In this document: positions 45,621 through 57,735 of the stretch, in pieces | How the letters are laid out: each line of letters begins with the position of its first letter | Numbering within the stretch: the stretch's first letter is position 1 | Assembly: GCF_009730915.1 (NCBI RefSeq) | Contig: NC_052477.1 | Span: forward strand, 868,001-932,000 | From: Dioscorea cayenensis subsp. rotundata | Taxonomy: Eukaryota; Streptophyta; Magnoliopsida; Dioscoreales; Dioscoreaceae | DNA length: 64,000 bases | Direction: 5' to 3' | Position numbers and translations under genes: made by a program | Notes under the pieces: model-generated | Seen by the model: the letters and a program-made list of their open reading frames with translations, nothing else | The model's database searches: none | Told to the model about the DNA's origin: nothing

Positions 45621-47020
45621 TTTTCCAATTCCAAATTTACAAATCCTTCCAAACAAATATAAAATTTTATAATACAGTAATTCTAATTATATCCAACCAA
45701 ACATAATATTTGGATTTACACTATATTTTAAAAACCAAGTATTTTCAGTTACATTGTAACGGAAAATCCACTGCATTTAAAATTACATCCAACCAAATGT
45801 CTTATATATGGAAAAGCTATAGTTTTAATTTGCTCTATTTTAATTCAAAATTTATTTAAATTATAAAATCTATCCATCTTGAGTTCATTTGATATGAAAT
45901 GATTAAAAAAAAGATTTAGGAAAAAGTATATAGATATTTAACCTACCAAAATGTTACTTTCAAGAGTGAACTTTCTACCTAAATGCGTATCTATTTAAAT
46001 AGATTGGCGTTGTATTATAGCAATGTCAACGTGTCACTCTATGCAAGCAATTGTAAACAACTCAACAATGCAAGTCATCATCTTCATAACAACAAAAACC
46101 CTAATTAATTAATATCTTCTCCATCCATCACCTTCATGACCACCATCAAAAAAACAAGATCACAAGAACCTCACTTTAGGGTTGATCACCATGCGTGAAA
46201 TGATCGAAAACTCCGCGTGGAATTTCGACAACACAAACTCTTAAAAAAAACAAAAAAGCATGCTTTGACAATAACTTAATCGGTGATCATACAAAAAGGA
46301 AGCAAATAAAGAAAAGATAACTGTAAAACCCTAATTCACCAATGAGAGTGATAGATGCCATGCACCAAGACTACATATATATTAATAAATATCTTTTGTG
46401 TAAACACTCAACCAACCAAACCTTATTCTTCTTTTGAATTTCATTCCCTTGTGACACTTGTAATATTCATGATCATCTTCATCAAAGTTAATTTAGTTAC
46501 TGTTGTGATCTTTTCTTTTCTTTATATCTGACTCTAGAAGATCTATGATCATGTTCATAAATAGATAAGAAAGAGAAGATAACATGTGGATATATATATA
46601 TATATATATATCTTTGAGTCTTAGGGCACAACTCTATGAAAGTGAACTCACTATGAATTTGGTGGTCACTCTCAGAAGGTATATATCTCCTTAATCTTTT
46701 ATCACACATGGCAAGCCTTTGATATTTCATTTGTCAAAATTTTAGAAGTGTGTATAAACTTTGTAATAAACTAGCTAGCTAGCTAGGTTAAGGAACATTG
46801 TAGTTGTCCATCTGTTGAAAAAAAAAACATATATATATATATATAATATACAGAAATAGCGGCTATTTAACCATAATGTGTGTGTGCACACACGCAATTA
46901 AAGGAGTATCTAATTAAGGAATATATATAAAAAAATACACTGAAATGAGTAGTAAAAAATGATATTAGGGGTAAATAATCTAACAATACATGATAGTGGA
47001 GCTTGTGATAGATATAATTT
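45621..47020. other. AT-rich intergenic region
   Basis: (TA)n runs at about 46592-46612 and 46830-46850; no gene is supported. Confidence 0.5.
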
Positions 47021-47027
47021 TTAATAA

Positions 47028-47110
47028 AGTGGATAAACCATAACTTTATGCAGACAAAACACAAAAACAAAAACACACACCCACACACAGAAAGAAGCAA
47101 ACTGACTAAA
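47028..47110 (-). mobile_element. LINE 3' tail remnant
   Basis: The rc of ttaataaagtggataaacca matches the LINE terminus seen repeatedly in the NLR cluster. Confidence 0.4.
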
Positions 47111-47234
47111 ATCCTACTAGATATAAATTAAGTTAAAGTTATATATATATATATATAGAGCATAAGATAAAAAAAAAAATGACTAGAAATGTAACGTTCT
47201 AAACTGACTGATGAAAAATGACTATATATAAAGG

Positions 47235-47650
47235 AAAATAATTTATTAATTGATGAATGATAACAAGATTTTTCATATTCAATAATTCATTAATTAATGA
47301 ATGATAGCAAGACTTTTCATATTGAATATGAATTAGGTTAAAGCTAAAAAAAGAGATTATAGAACAAGAAGCACATGCAAAATTAATAACATATTTGAAT
47401 AAACAGTAAAAAATTGTGGCCAATGAAAATCATCTATAAATGTGTTACAGACCTTCTATAATTCATTAATTAATGAATGATAACAAGACTTCTCATATTG
47501 AATATGAATTAGGTTAAAGTTAGAGTTTATAGAATAAGAAGGACATGCAAAATTAGTAACATATTTGAATAAACAGTAAAAAATTATCGGCAATGAAAAT
47601 CATCTATAAATGTATTAGAGACCTTCTATTAATGATGAATGTAAATCAAG
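47235..47650. repeat. Tandem repeat of 176 bp, two full copies plus partial copies
   Basis: ataattcattaattaatgaa starts at 47282 and 47458, and the next roughly 170 bp agree (gaatatgaattaggttaaag, acatatttgaataaacagta, aatgaaaatcatctataaat). Partial copies lie at about 47235 and 47628, and diverged relatives at 48480-48540. Confidence 0.85.
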
Positions 47651-49260
47651 TTGAAGTTATAAAGAGGGAGTATACAATTAAAAAAAAAAAGACAGGAAAA
47701 ATAGTATGCTAGGTTGCATAGTAAAAAATAACCTCTAGTGAAAATAATCAATTAACATATATATGATAAAAGACGGGTAAAATTTTGGGTAGTAGACTCT
47801 TACAAAAGGTAAACCCTCACAAAACACTAATATCTTTTTCAATTTAAACTTTTCCAAATATAATTTCAAAGGTTGATCTCCATTTCACATTTCAAAACAA
47901 TGTGAAGATGAGTCAATAAAAGGACTTAATTACAATAACTTGGTGCTTCACCTTCCACTAATCTTTTTTCCCAATTGCTTAGCCGGTTGCTAGGGTTTTC
48001 AGTCTCTCAATTTTGAAGCATGGCTTCCTCTCAGATGAAGAAGAAACTCAAGGACCTCAATGTCCCCCTCACTCTTTCTCTAATGAAGAAAAGGGCTTCA
48101 TGCTCTCTTGGATGGAGGAGAGTGGAAGCTGCTTGCTGATGTGGAGGATGGCTTGTCCAAAAATAAGTGTGACATTGCCTTTGCATAATGTGTCATGTCT
48201 AGCTACGTTAAATAAATGCCAACTCATTATGTCATGAACACACCAAATTAATTTGGTAGGAATTCCATGGGTATCCTCCCGATGAAATGTTGTGATTAAA
48301 GAGATACAAATTAAAATTATGTATCCAAAGAAGTCAGAGTAGAGTGACATATCCAAAATTTTAAATAAAAGAAATTAATAACTGAATATGAATTAACCGA
48401 AACTTACCTAAAAGAGAACAAAATAATTTAAAAAAAATTACCTCTAAAATAACTAATAAAAAAAATTAATTGACAGTGAAAATAATCCATTAATGCATGA
48501 TGACACTTCTGATGTTGAATATCAGAATATGGATTAGGCTAGTTTTATGGAGGGTGTATATATGGAATATATATAGAATAATCACCAATGAAAATCACTC
48601 ATTGAATATAGACTTTCTAGTGATTAATATGAATTATATACGCTAAATTAATATAATAGATTAATCTATATATATATATATATTATCATATATATATATA
48701 TATATATATGATGTAATGAAATAGTTTAATGACACATGGAGGCTGCCTATGGCTTGGCAATGGGGCATTAGAGGCGTGGGTAGAGAAAGATGATGGTTGA
48801 TAGTTGAAATAATAGGTGGAGAGGAATAACAAGTTAGATAGTGGGGGATGAGAGTGATGTTTATATGACTCTTTTTCTTCCCTTTTTGCTCCTCCATGAT
48901 AACAATATTGAAGACAAGTCCGGGTTGGTCATAGAGATGGAGATGGAGATGAAGATGAAGATATATGGCATGGAAATCTAATCATTAAATTTTAATTAGC
49001 AACTTAATTATCATATCATCAACAAGAAGGAGATGAAATATATAGAGGAGCATCATATATCTCCCTTTTCCAAAAGCTACATGAATAGTTTTATAAATAC
49101 CTGCATGAGGAAGAGGAATCATATATGTTTAGCTTTTAATTATTTTAGCAATCAAGGACAACAATTTAATACAAAAGGTACAAATATTTAAGGTTTTTTT
49201 CCTCTTGGTGGAGTAAATTATTTTAATATATTTGAAAAAAATAGCAAATATAATTAAATT
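47651..49260. other. AT-rich intergenic region with a possible gene fragment
   Basis: A short frame from 48019 (MASSQMKKKLKDLNVPLTLS, 39 residues) is preceded by a 5' UTR-like leader including gctagggttttc. It stops early and matches nothing I know; it could be a captured gene fragment. (TA)n runs at 48670-48710. Confidence 0.35.
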
Positions 49261-51578
49261 TTCATAAATGATAAAATATATATATATATATATATCATTT
49301 AGTTTAACCACTTTGATAATTACTGGACAATTAATATAAAACAAAATTTTTAAAAGACAGCTGAATATCTATCAATTCACTTTTAAATAACAATGACAAT
49401 GACAAAAGATGAAAAAATATCACTTAAAAAATATTCTATTACAAGCCAAACCGAATTAATACTGCTAAATAATGGAATGTCAATAAATTATATCATATAT
49501 TTGACCGAATAGAATGTAATACATATTAGATCATCAAGGTCCACTTGATAAATGTCTTCTTCAATGAAAGTCTATGCAAATGGAAATTTTAAAAACACAT
49601 ATGAACACATCCAATTTTGGAACCATCTTGGTCTAACTTGAGTTAACCCAAAATTCCACACACACACACACACTAAGACTAATCTAATCCTTTTGTAGAG
49701 CCCATGAGGAATTTCTTACTCCTTTATTGAGTTCATATTGTCAAACTAAACCTAAGTTTTGACTAAAAACCAAGTTCAAAACTCTTTCAAGTCATTAGTG
49801 GGATCCAACCCAAACTCAAAAATACAATCAAATTAAAGTAGCCAAACCATACCCCTCCAAAGAAGAGTACAAATCCAATGTATTGTGTAATTCTACATTT
49901 GAAGGTCAAAGGGATTCAAAGAAATATTTTTATCATGCTAAGAAAATTTAAGTCAAAGACGCCTTCATTCATGGCTTTTTTTTTTATCATCACAAACCAT
50001 TAGACAAATGTCATCTAATCTTGAGTTCCCTCAATTCAAGGATGCCTTTTTGACTGTTTTATCCCAACCCTTTTATTTTCTGTTTAATTGGGTTTTAATT
50101 CATTTACTAAAATTAAGCTAATAAAAACATGATGTTTATAGTGTGGCATGCAATAGTTGAATGGTTTTCTTTTAGAGACTTCTGTTTGGCTTTTAGCCCA
50201 CTGGTTCCCTTCATAGAGAACAAAATAAAGATGAGAAAAAAAGGATTTATTGGATGATAAAAAGTCTTTTATGTAACTTAACTTTAATAATTATTATGGG
50301 GTCACACTGTTTCTTTTGTTTAGTTAATGGACAAGAAAAGAAATATTCTAATTAGAAGCTTTAATTCTCTTTGATATCATTTAATAATCCCATTCATCCG
50401 CGTGGCAAACACTAATCTCCTTCATACTTTAGTTTTAGTGAAGGACAATTCTTGAAGGACAATTCTTGATGCCGATGCAATTAGGGTTCTATTGTTAGAA
50501 GTCATCTAATAATTAAAGAAACAATCTTAGATCATGCATCAACTCATATTATTCTAAAGCGGTGAAGTGATGTTATTTAGTAATAATATTAAGAATAAAA
50601 AAAAAAGAAGTAAAAGCTTAATTAATTATCTTAGAATATATACAATAATATTAAATAACAAGTATGTTAATTACATAGGTTTATCAATGTGCATGTCTTT
50701 TACTTTATTTAAAGTCATTGGTGGCCGGTCTATAATTAGAGTAAACTTAATTTTAGTGGATATATATAGAAATTAGTTTGATTCTAGAAGGCAATGCATG
50801 ATACTTATTGAACACATTTCAACTCATTCATTCCCTTGTTTTATTTTTATTTTATTTTTTTAACTTTGTGCATTCTATTGCCATACCACCACTTGTAATT
50901 AAATTAATACTAAGAGCAAGTCATCAAACTCAAAAAGCTTAGACATAACAAAACACAAACACACACAATAAGCTCTTTAAAAGTCTTCTTTAGTTGGCCC
51001 TTCAACTTTCATCATTTTTTTTATGTTTCTTTTTGGAAGCACTTGTTGAGATTTGAAGCTTCAAAAATAAACTTTGATACAACTCCCTTTTTCTGAGTTT
51101 TCTCACTATCTATACATATATCTCCATATAATTTAATATATAATAATAACAACAATATCATTTACAATACCAACATGTTGAATTCAAAGACAAAACAGAG
51201 GTCCACACTGTTTGAGTAGTCTTTCTTTTATCACAAACACTTTTGTTTGTATTCTTACCAATAATAAGATCGATCATGATCATGAAAGATGATGAACAGA
51301 AGTCAAAGTTCAAAACCCACTTAATTGGTTAAACATAATTAAGCTTCAAAATCAAAGAGATATATAAATAATCTCCTCTTAACCCCATTGCGGCGTGTCC
51401 CACTAGTATTAAGTCACATGTATATTAATCTCCACTCTAACTTATCCTTTCTATATATATATATACACACACACACAACCCTTACCATCTCTCTCTCCAT
51501 CTCTCCATCTCATCACAAACCCCTCAACCATCTGTAAACACAAGTTATTTATCCATCTTCAAGAGAGACCAGTTAACA
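49261..51578. other. Long intergenic region and MYB promoter
   Basis: (TA)n at 49277-49295, (AC)n at 49660-49672, and tandem gaaggacaattctt at about 50440-50468. Near the MYB start there is a TA/AC-rich stretch (51454-51478) followed by a CT-rich leader. No other gene is seen. Confidence 0.5.
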
Positions 51579-52576
51579 ATGGAAGTCATGCATGCAGATG
51601 AAGAGATGATGGACTTAAGAAGAGGTCCATGGACTGTTGAAGAAGACCTTCTCCTTGTTAACTACATCGCCAACCATGGTGAAGGCCGTTGGAATTCTCT
51701 TGCTCGCCATGCAGGTATATATATATATATATTAATCTTAATTATAATTAACCCTAATTACGTACAGTTATCAAAGTAGTTCAAAACTCTAAGCTTATCA
51801 TGCATTCTTCTTCTCAGGACTTAAACGCACCGGCAAAAGCTGCCGTCTCCGGTGGCTCAACTATCTCCGTCCTGACGTCCGCCGTGGCAACATCACTCCT
51901 GAAGAACAACTCCTCATCCTTGAACTCCACTCTCGCTGGGGCAACAGGTATATATATATATATATACATACATATATAGTTTAAACAGTAATAATTCATA
52001 TATATATATATAGATTGATTGATTGATTGATTGATGAAATATTGTAGGTGGTCAAAGATTGCACAACACTTGCCAGGAAGAACAGACAACGAGATAAAGA
52101 ATTACTGGAGAACAAGAGTGCAGAAACATGCAAAGCAACTCAAGTGTGATGTTAATAGTAAACAGTTCAAAGATGTGATGAAGTACTTATGGATGCCAAG
52201 ACTCATTGAAAGAATCAAAGCAGCTTCCGGTGTGTCTCCGGCCATCACCGGAGTTCTCCAAAACTCACCATCATCCCATCATCATCTAATTATAAATGAT
52301 GGAGTACTAGAGAGTAGTAGTACTGTAGTATCAAGACCAAGTTCGGAAAGCTCTAGCTTTGGTGCTGTGTCATCCTTCTCGGAGTCTTTTGAAGCTCCTC
52401 CGGCCACCGTCTCCGGCTTGCCGGAGGGTGCTGACAGTGGTGGTCTTTGTGGTTGGCCTGAGGAACAGAGCTTGATGAGTCCTGGTTTCATGGAGTTTGA
52501 TCAAGCTTGGTGGAATGGTGACATGATTAGTGATGGTTTATGGAATAATGTTGAAGACTCTTCTTGGTTTCTTTGA
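51579..52576 (+). CDS. R2R3-MYB transcription factor, subgroup 20-like (MYB2/62/78/108/112 group)
   Basis: Nuclear DNA-binding factor. Three exons, 51579-51714, 51818-51947 and 52048-52576, with introns at the usual R2R3 positions; 264 residues. R2 contains [24 protein letters not shown] and [13 protein letters not shown]3 contains [37 protein letters not shown] and W, with Ile replacing its first Trp as is normal. After the DNA-binding domain comes [12 protein letters not shown], the motif that marks subgroup 20, whose Arabidopsis members respond to ABA, jasmonate, phosphate or senescence. The C-terminus is Ser- and acid-rich with many Trp and ends NVEDSSWFL, a likely activation region. Introns hold (TA)n and (GATT)n repeats. 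A G-box-rich island lies 200 bp downstream. Confidence 0.93.
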
Positions 52577-52739
52577 TTGATTTGATTGACAAAAAAAAAT
52601 TATTATTATGAAAATTATGAAAATTAATGTTCTTGTACTTACTTTGTAACTTTGGGATTAAATTTTAATCTCAATTCTTTTTAATTTTATGGTGTTGATG
52701 AAATTAAAAATAATGTAAAAAAAATAATAATAATGATGC

Positions 52740-53080
52740 TGGTGTACGTGCGGATTAATTTAACTAATTAGTACCATCACGCGTGGAGAGTAATCATTTG
52801 ATCACGTGAGGCGATGGTGAAGGACACGCGGGGTGTAACTTGACACGAGTACTCGTTTTGTTATTATGGTCCAGCGGGCGTGGTCCCGAATTGGAGGAGT
52901 TCGTCGCGTGACACGTGTCGATCGGGATGGGTCACGGGGTATCTCGTGACTGCGCCGCCGGAACGCTTGAACGGGGACCTGGTGGACACGTGGCAGTTTT
53001 TGCCGTGTGGATGAGCTGGCACGCATGGGGGTTGTGGGGTCCACGAGAAGACTTTTGGGTCTTCGGTCAACGGGTTAGCT
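52740..53080. promoter_or_regulatory. GC-rich island with three CACGTG G-boxes
   Basis: CACGTG occurs at 52803, 52912 (inside GACACGTGTC) and 52987 (GACACGTGGC, a canonical ABRE), with further ACGTG/CGTG words and a W-box-type GGTCAA at about 53066. Base composition jumps relative to the AT-rich flanks. It starts about 165 bp after the MYB stop. Possible 3' enhancer of the MYB gene or promoter of an unseen transcript. Confidence 0.5.
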
Positions 53081-54815
53081 TAGAACTCTTATAAGAAGAG
53101 TCTTTTGATTAATCAAAGTTCATGACTTCATAATCCACTTTGAAATTAGTCTAAATTCCATGTGATTAATTTAGACTTGGCCAAGTTTTTATTATGAGCA
53201 TGTTAGGAGAATGAATGTGACTCATGAGATTAGATGTAAATCAAACATTTTTTTTTTAATTATTATTAAGAAATAGATTATGATATTGATTTAGTAATTT
53301 TGACATGAAAATATATGTTACCTCTTGTCATCTTACGTCATTACCATTATTATCTGTTAAGGTGTTTCTTCAATTGAAGAATAGAATAATTATAACTCTA
53401 ATAACCTAGTTCCACTGACTGACCATATATACGAATGATCCTAAAGACGGTCATTTTTTCAAAATTCTTCTTACTCTCATCATATTTTTTTTATTATTGG
53501 ACATTCAATCATCGCTCAATTTGACATGTATCAACCCATTCTGCACTTTATTATCATTTTTTTGTTTTAATCTCTCTTCTTCATTTATTGTTGTTTATAT
53601 GCACCGTATCTGTAATGTTTTTCTCGATCATTTGGTACATTTTTTGTGGTTAATATTTTTTTTAAAAGAAAATTTTGAAAGTGGAACCAATAAAAATTTC
53701 ATGTTAAATTGATAATTATGAAACATAAAAAGGTTACGCATTAAAATTGTCACCTGATGTGAAAGAAAAGAACTTATTTCTTTCTTGTTAGTGCTGGCCA
53801 TTGATAAAAAAATGTTCCAAATTCAATGAATGAAATAAACATACCATGCCTTTTTTTCTTTTTAATTTTTTTCTTCTTCTTCTTTTTATGTAGGGACATG
53901 AAATAAAACATAATTTATTAAAAAAGAAAAGCATCACCTAATCACCTAATCACATAGCACACTGTACTATTTTAACATATAACTTTGATGCATGTTTGCA
54001 AACTCATTTTGTTTATCTTTGCATGTAAGCATAACTGCATGTCTGCTTAAATGAAGGCAAAGTGGACATTCTCATCATTGTTTAAGTTAAATCTAAAAGT
54101 TCTTTTAATTACAATTAAGTTTAATTAATTAAAATATCACACGTTTTCATAAGGTTCATTGAATGAACTACTAATGAACCCATTAATTAACAGCCGCTAA
54201 TACTCTAGTTTTCACACCTTCATTAAACTAATCCTATAAATATATATGATCACTATTTATTTAATCACTTTATTATGTTCTTAAGTTATAGTACAAGAAT
54301 CATTGATCCTTGAAGTAATAAGTGAATAAAAAAAATTAGGATAATATGGTTAATAAACTCATAATGATAAGGATGAAGAAAGAAAGTAACACATTGCTTA
54401 ATATGGAATGAGTAAAAGATCAATAATGAACGGCACTATGTGGCAAAACTTAGTGCATTGCCATTTGATGTTGATGTTTACTAGTGATTCCTAAACTTGA
54501 ACAAACTTATTAGAAGATAAATAAAGATGGAGATGTTTAACTTTGTTTTTGATATTAATATATTGCATTAAATGATATTAATCTTGGGAAGTCATGAGAA
54601 CCACTTAATAAGAATCTCAAATTTGATTTGGAGAAAATGATGTATAAGATATGTCATATATATGTGCACAAATAGATAGAGAGATTGATAAGAAACTTGG
54701 ATATCATAAAATGCTTTATGAACTAACTTTTAGTTTTAGAGATGATCAACAAAGTATTTATTAACGATATTTAATATTTTTCGATTTTTTTTAGTGATAA
54801 TAATGGAATTTATAA
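53081..54815. other. AT-rich intergenic region
   Basis: No gene, no clear repeat; short low-complexity tracts only. Confidence 0.5.
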
Positions 54816-55756
54816 TATATTTTTGTGGAAATTGCCAAAAAAACCCTTTAAGTTTGTAAAATTGCCAAAAACACCCCGTTAGTTTTGCAATCCCTAAAAA
54901 CCCCCTCCTTTTAAACTCTATGTTTTTCAAACCCCCAAACCCTGTAACGGATGTGAGCGGAGTGAGTTTCAAATTTTATGGACGAAAATGCCCTTGCATG
55001 GGGAGTCGTGGCTGCAGCCATCTCGGCGATTTGAGAGGAAGTGGGGTGGTTTTCCGTAGAGTAACCCCAGAGACGAATTTATTAGAGCCGTTTACTTGCT
55101 TTTTTCTCAACTCGCGTCTTGACTCTTCCATTTCGAGCTGTCTCCGAGTTGTCTCTACTGCGAAAGCCTCTGTATTTGTAGCTTTTTCCTTTCCACCGGT
55201 ATCTCAAAGGAGAAGTACCCCGCGCAACTAGTTGGCATTTCATCAGTTTGCAATCTAAGGTATTGAGTATGGTTTTATGTTAGCTGCTCATTACAAAGAA
55301 AGATTTTTTTCGGTTTTGTTTTTGTGTTCTGCTTTTTGTTGGAAGATATTGAAGTCTGCAGGGGGATTTCTCGACTTGGGTTTTTGTTAGTCTGCAGGAG
55401 ATTTCTCGGCTAGGGTTTTGTTTTTGTTTTGCATTTTCGATCTGTATACACTATCGAAAAAGTTTTTTCGATTGTTATGATTTGTGTAATATTTATAATG
55501 TATATTTTCCTTTTCATTTGATATGGTTGCAGTTTTACAAATGAGGTTGACGTTTAAGAAATGAGATGTTACTGGGTTTAAGTTTTTGTTGTCATTTGTT
55601 TAAGTATTCTCGCTCTGCTTAATAAGATGGGTCTCTGTTTAACATTTGATATCTCCGTTTAATAAGCGAGAGTTTACCGCTTTAAAACCTTAAATTTGCG
55701 CTTAAACTTTTTGTGAATACTCGCATGTTGAATGTGTTGTTATTGTCGCAGTCGGT

Positions 55757-56575
55757 GATTATGGCGGTCAACCTAGTTAATGGGCGATGCTATTTGACAC
55801 CCGATGAGTGGAGACTTTAGTTGAATTGAAAAAAATAACATGACCCCTCGACACTCGGGAGATTATTCGACGGACACCGTTTGCTGCGTTCATCGAGTGG
55901 AAGCTATATACCAAGAGAGGGCCCTTCTTGATTCTCTTTTGCAAAGGTACGATGGTCGCACCAATAAATTCGGGGATCGGGAAAGCTCGCTGAGTTTCGG
56001 ACCTCAAGATGTGGCCCTCGTTCTTGGTCCGCGTTGCGATGGCGACGCGATGGTCTTTCGAAGAAGAAAACCCGGTCAGCGTTCGAAGGGTAGGTATCTA
56101 TCGAAAACCTCACGAGACGCAGAGACTCCATCAAGAGCACTCGGTGCAACTTGTTCGACGGAGGGAGAAGAAGATAATTTTTGTCAAACTCCGATGGTGT
56201 ACCTCATGGGTGCAGATCCCTCTTCCCAAATACGTCATGCTCGGTTCCGAATCGGATCGTTGATTATGTCGATGATCTACCAGACCCATGGGGCGATACG
56301 CATGGGCGCGAGGCGACGCACAAGTGGCTTATGGAGGATATTCCACAGCAGCCCGCTCGAGTGCAAGATAGATCGCTACGGGAAGAAGACCAACACGAGG
56401 GTACATTAAGGGTTGCTCGGTCGCGCTTAACGTCCGGTTTTACTGAGTGACCGGAACGGGGAAGAAAGTCCGTTTCGGCAAGATCCCAAGGATCTCTGTG
56501 CTACGGTGAAAGTACTTTCACGGGAAGCAAGCTGACGGTAGAAACCAGCTTGTCATCGCTCGATGGAAAAGAGGT
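55757..56575 (+). pseudogene. MULE-borne plant mobile / DUF1985-like domain remnant
   Basis: Starts ATGGCGGTCAACC at about 55760. Recognisable in different frames: ALLDSLLQRYDGRTNKF, FGPQDVALVLGPRCDGD, VYLMGA, NRIVDYVDDLPDPWG, KWLMEDIPQ, and GTGKKVRFGKIPRIS near 56460. The order is that of the N-terminal domain preceding Ulp1 in plant MULEs. Stops and several frame changes make it non-functional. Confidence 0.65.
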
Positions 56576-56879
56576 AATAAATCATGGACAATGTTTAACA
56601 TAAGTCTTTAATGTTTAAACATTTTATTTCGCGTTTAACTTTAGTATTTACCGTTTAACTATTATTCATACTGGTTTAAATATTTTGTTCTCCGTTTAAT
56701 TATATTCTATAACGTTTAAATATATAAACACTCTGTTTAAATATAGTTTTTTTATAGTTTAAAATGAATGATTTTCATTTGAAATTGTTTGGTTTACATA
56801 TATTAGTTTCTGAGATGGTTCCGGCTAATCGTTTGAAGAAGAAATATTTGTTGGGGAGCTAACTCGACGGACGGATGCT

Positions 56880-57735
56880 ATTGCTCCCGGAACCACTTGC
56901 TCGAGGCGGGATGAGAGAGCGACCTCTATCGTGCTGCTACTGACGCTGTTCTCCCTACTTCCAGCCCCACCACGCGCACGCATTCCTCGAGCCGGAGAAA
57001 CCCTCCCCTACCCAGGAAGATTGCAACAACCCCCTACCACGACAACGAGCGGTCCCCCGATTGTGGCGGCCCCGACCATGGCGACCCCTCCGGCAGTGGC
57101 GACCCACCCAGTGACATTAGGCGAAGATGTCACCGCAACTCTTATGCAGGGCATGCCGAGATATTGATGACCGAGTTTCCTCGGCTGTCGCTCGTGTTGA
57201 GGCAGCTGGAAGGGACGTTTCACAGCCACTGCGCCATCCCTCCAAAGACTGAAGCACCCGGGACGAGCGAGGCGTCGGAATTTGGCGACGACGACATCAT
57301 CGGGAAGGTCATTCCAAGGCGGCCACATTCGAAGAGACTTGCGAAAAAGAGGACAATGATAAACAAGAATACAGGCATTATTCTTCATGTCCGGGGTACG
57401 ATAAGGACGCGTTGGACATGGTAAGTTCTTTAATTATGTCCGATTAATATCCGTTTGGTATTTAATCGGTATTCTAATCTTGACTTGCATATCTCGGCAG
57501 TGGAATCTATTCGACAATTGTGTCGATATGGAGTTCGCGAGTCGTGACAACAAAGTACCCGCTCGCTGACGACTTGGAAACCCCACGCCAAAAAAACAAG
57601 GAAGCGTCGATTGCGCGCCCTACGTCATGCGGTTTATCGAGCAATTACTTTGGGGTGAGAAGTTACGGCTACCGCAGACGGGACGTTCCTTACCTCGGAT
57701 TAAGGTACGTTACCCGCGATACTTAAGGAGGGAGG
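56880..57735 (+). pseudogene. MULE-borne Ulp1-like (C48) protease remnant
   Basis: A proline-rich linker (56930-57160) is followed by a diverged segment and the protease C-terminus KQGSVDCAPYVMRFIEQ LLWGEKLRLPQT (57590-57690). The DC in QGSVDC corresponds to the catalytic Cys context of Ulp1 peptidases. Upstream catalytic His and Asp were not located, and the frame is interrupted. Confidence 0.55.

Noticed and set aside
45288-45706. Two overlapping frames of 86 and 132 residues
   Set aside because: Most of the length is His/Tyr/Ile/Thr runs from the ATAC microsatellite.
52282-52491. 69-residue minus-strand frame
   Set aside because: Lies inside MYB exon 3, antisense.
52802-53044. 80-residue minus-strand frame in the G-box island
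   Set aside because: Basic, composition-driven, no family resemblance; the regulatory reading is simpler.
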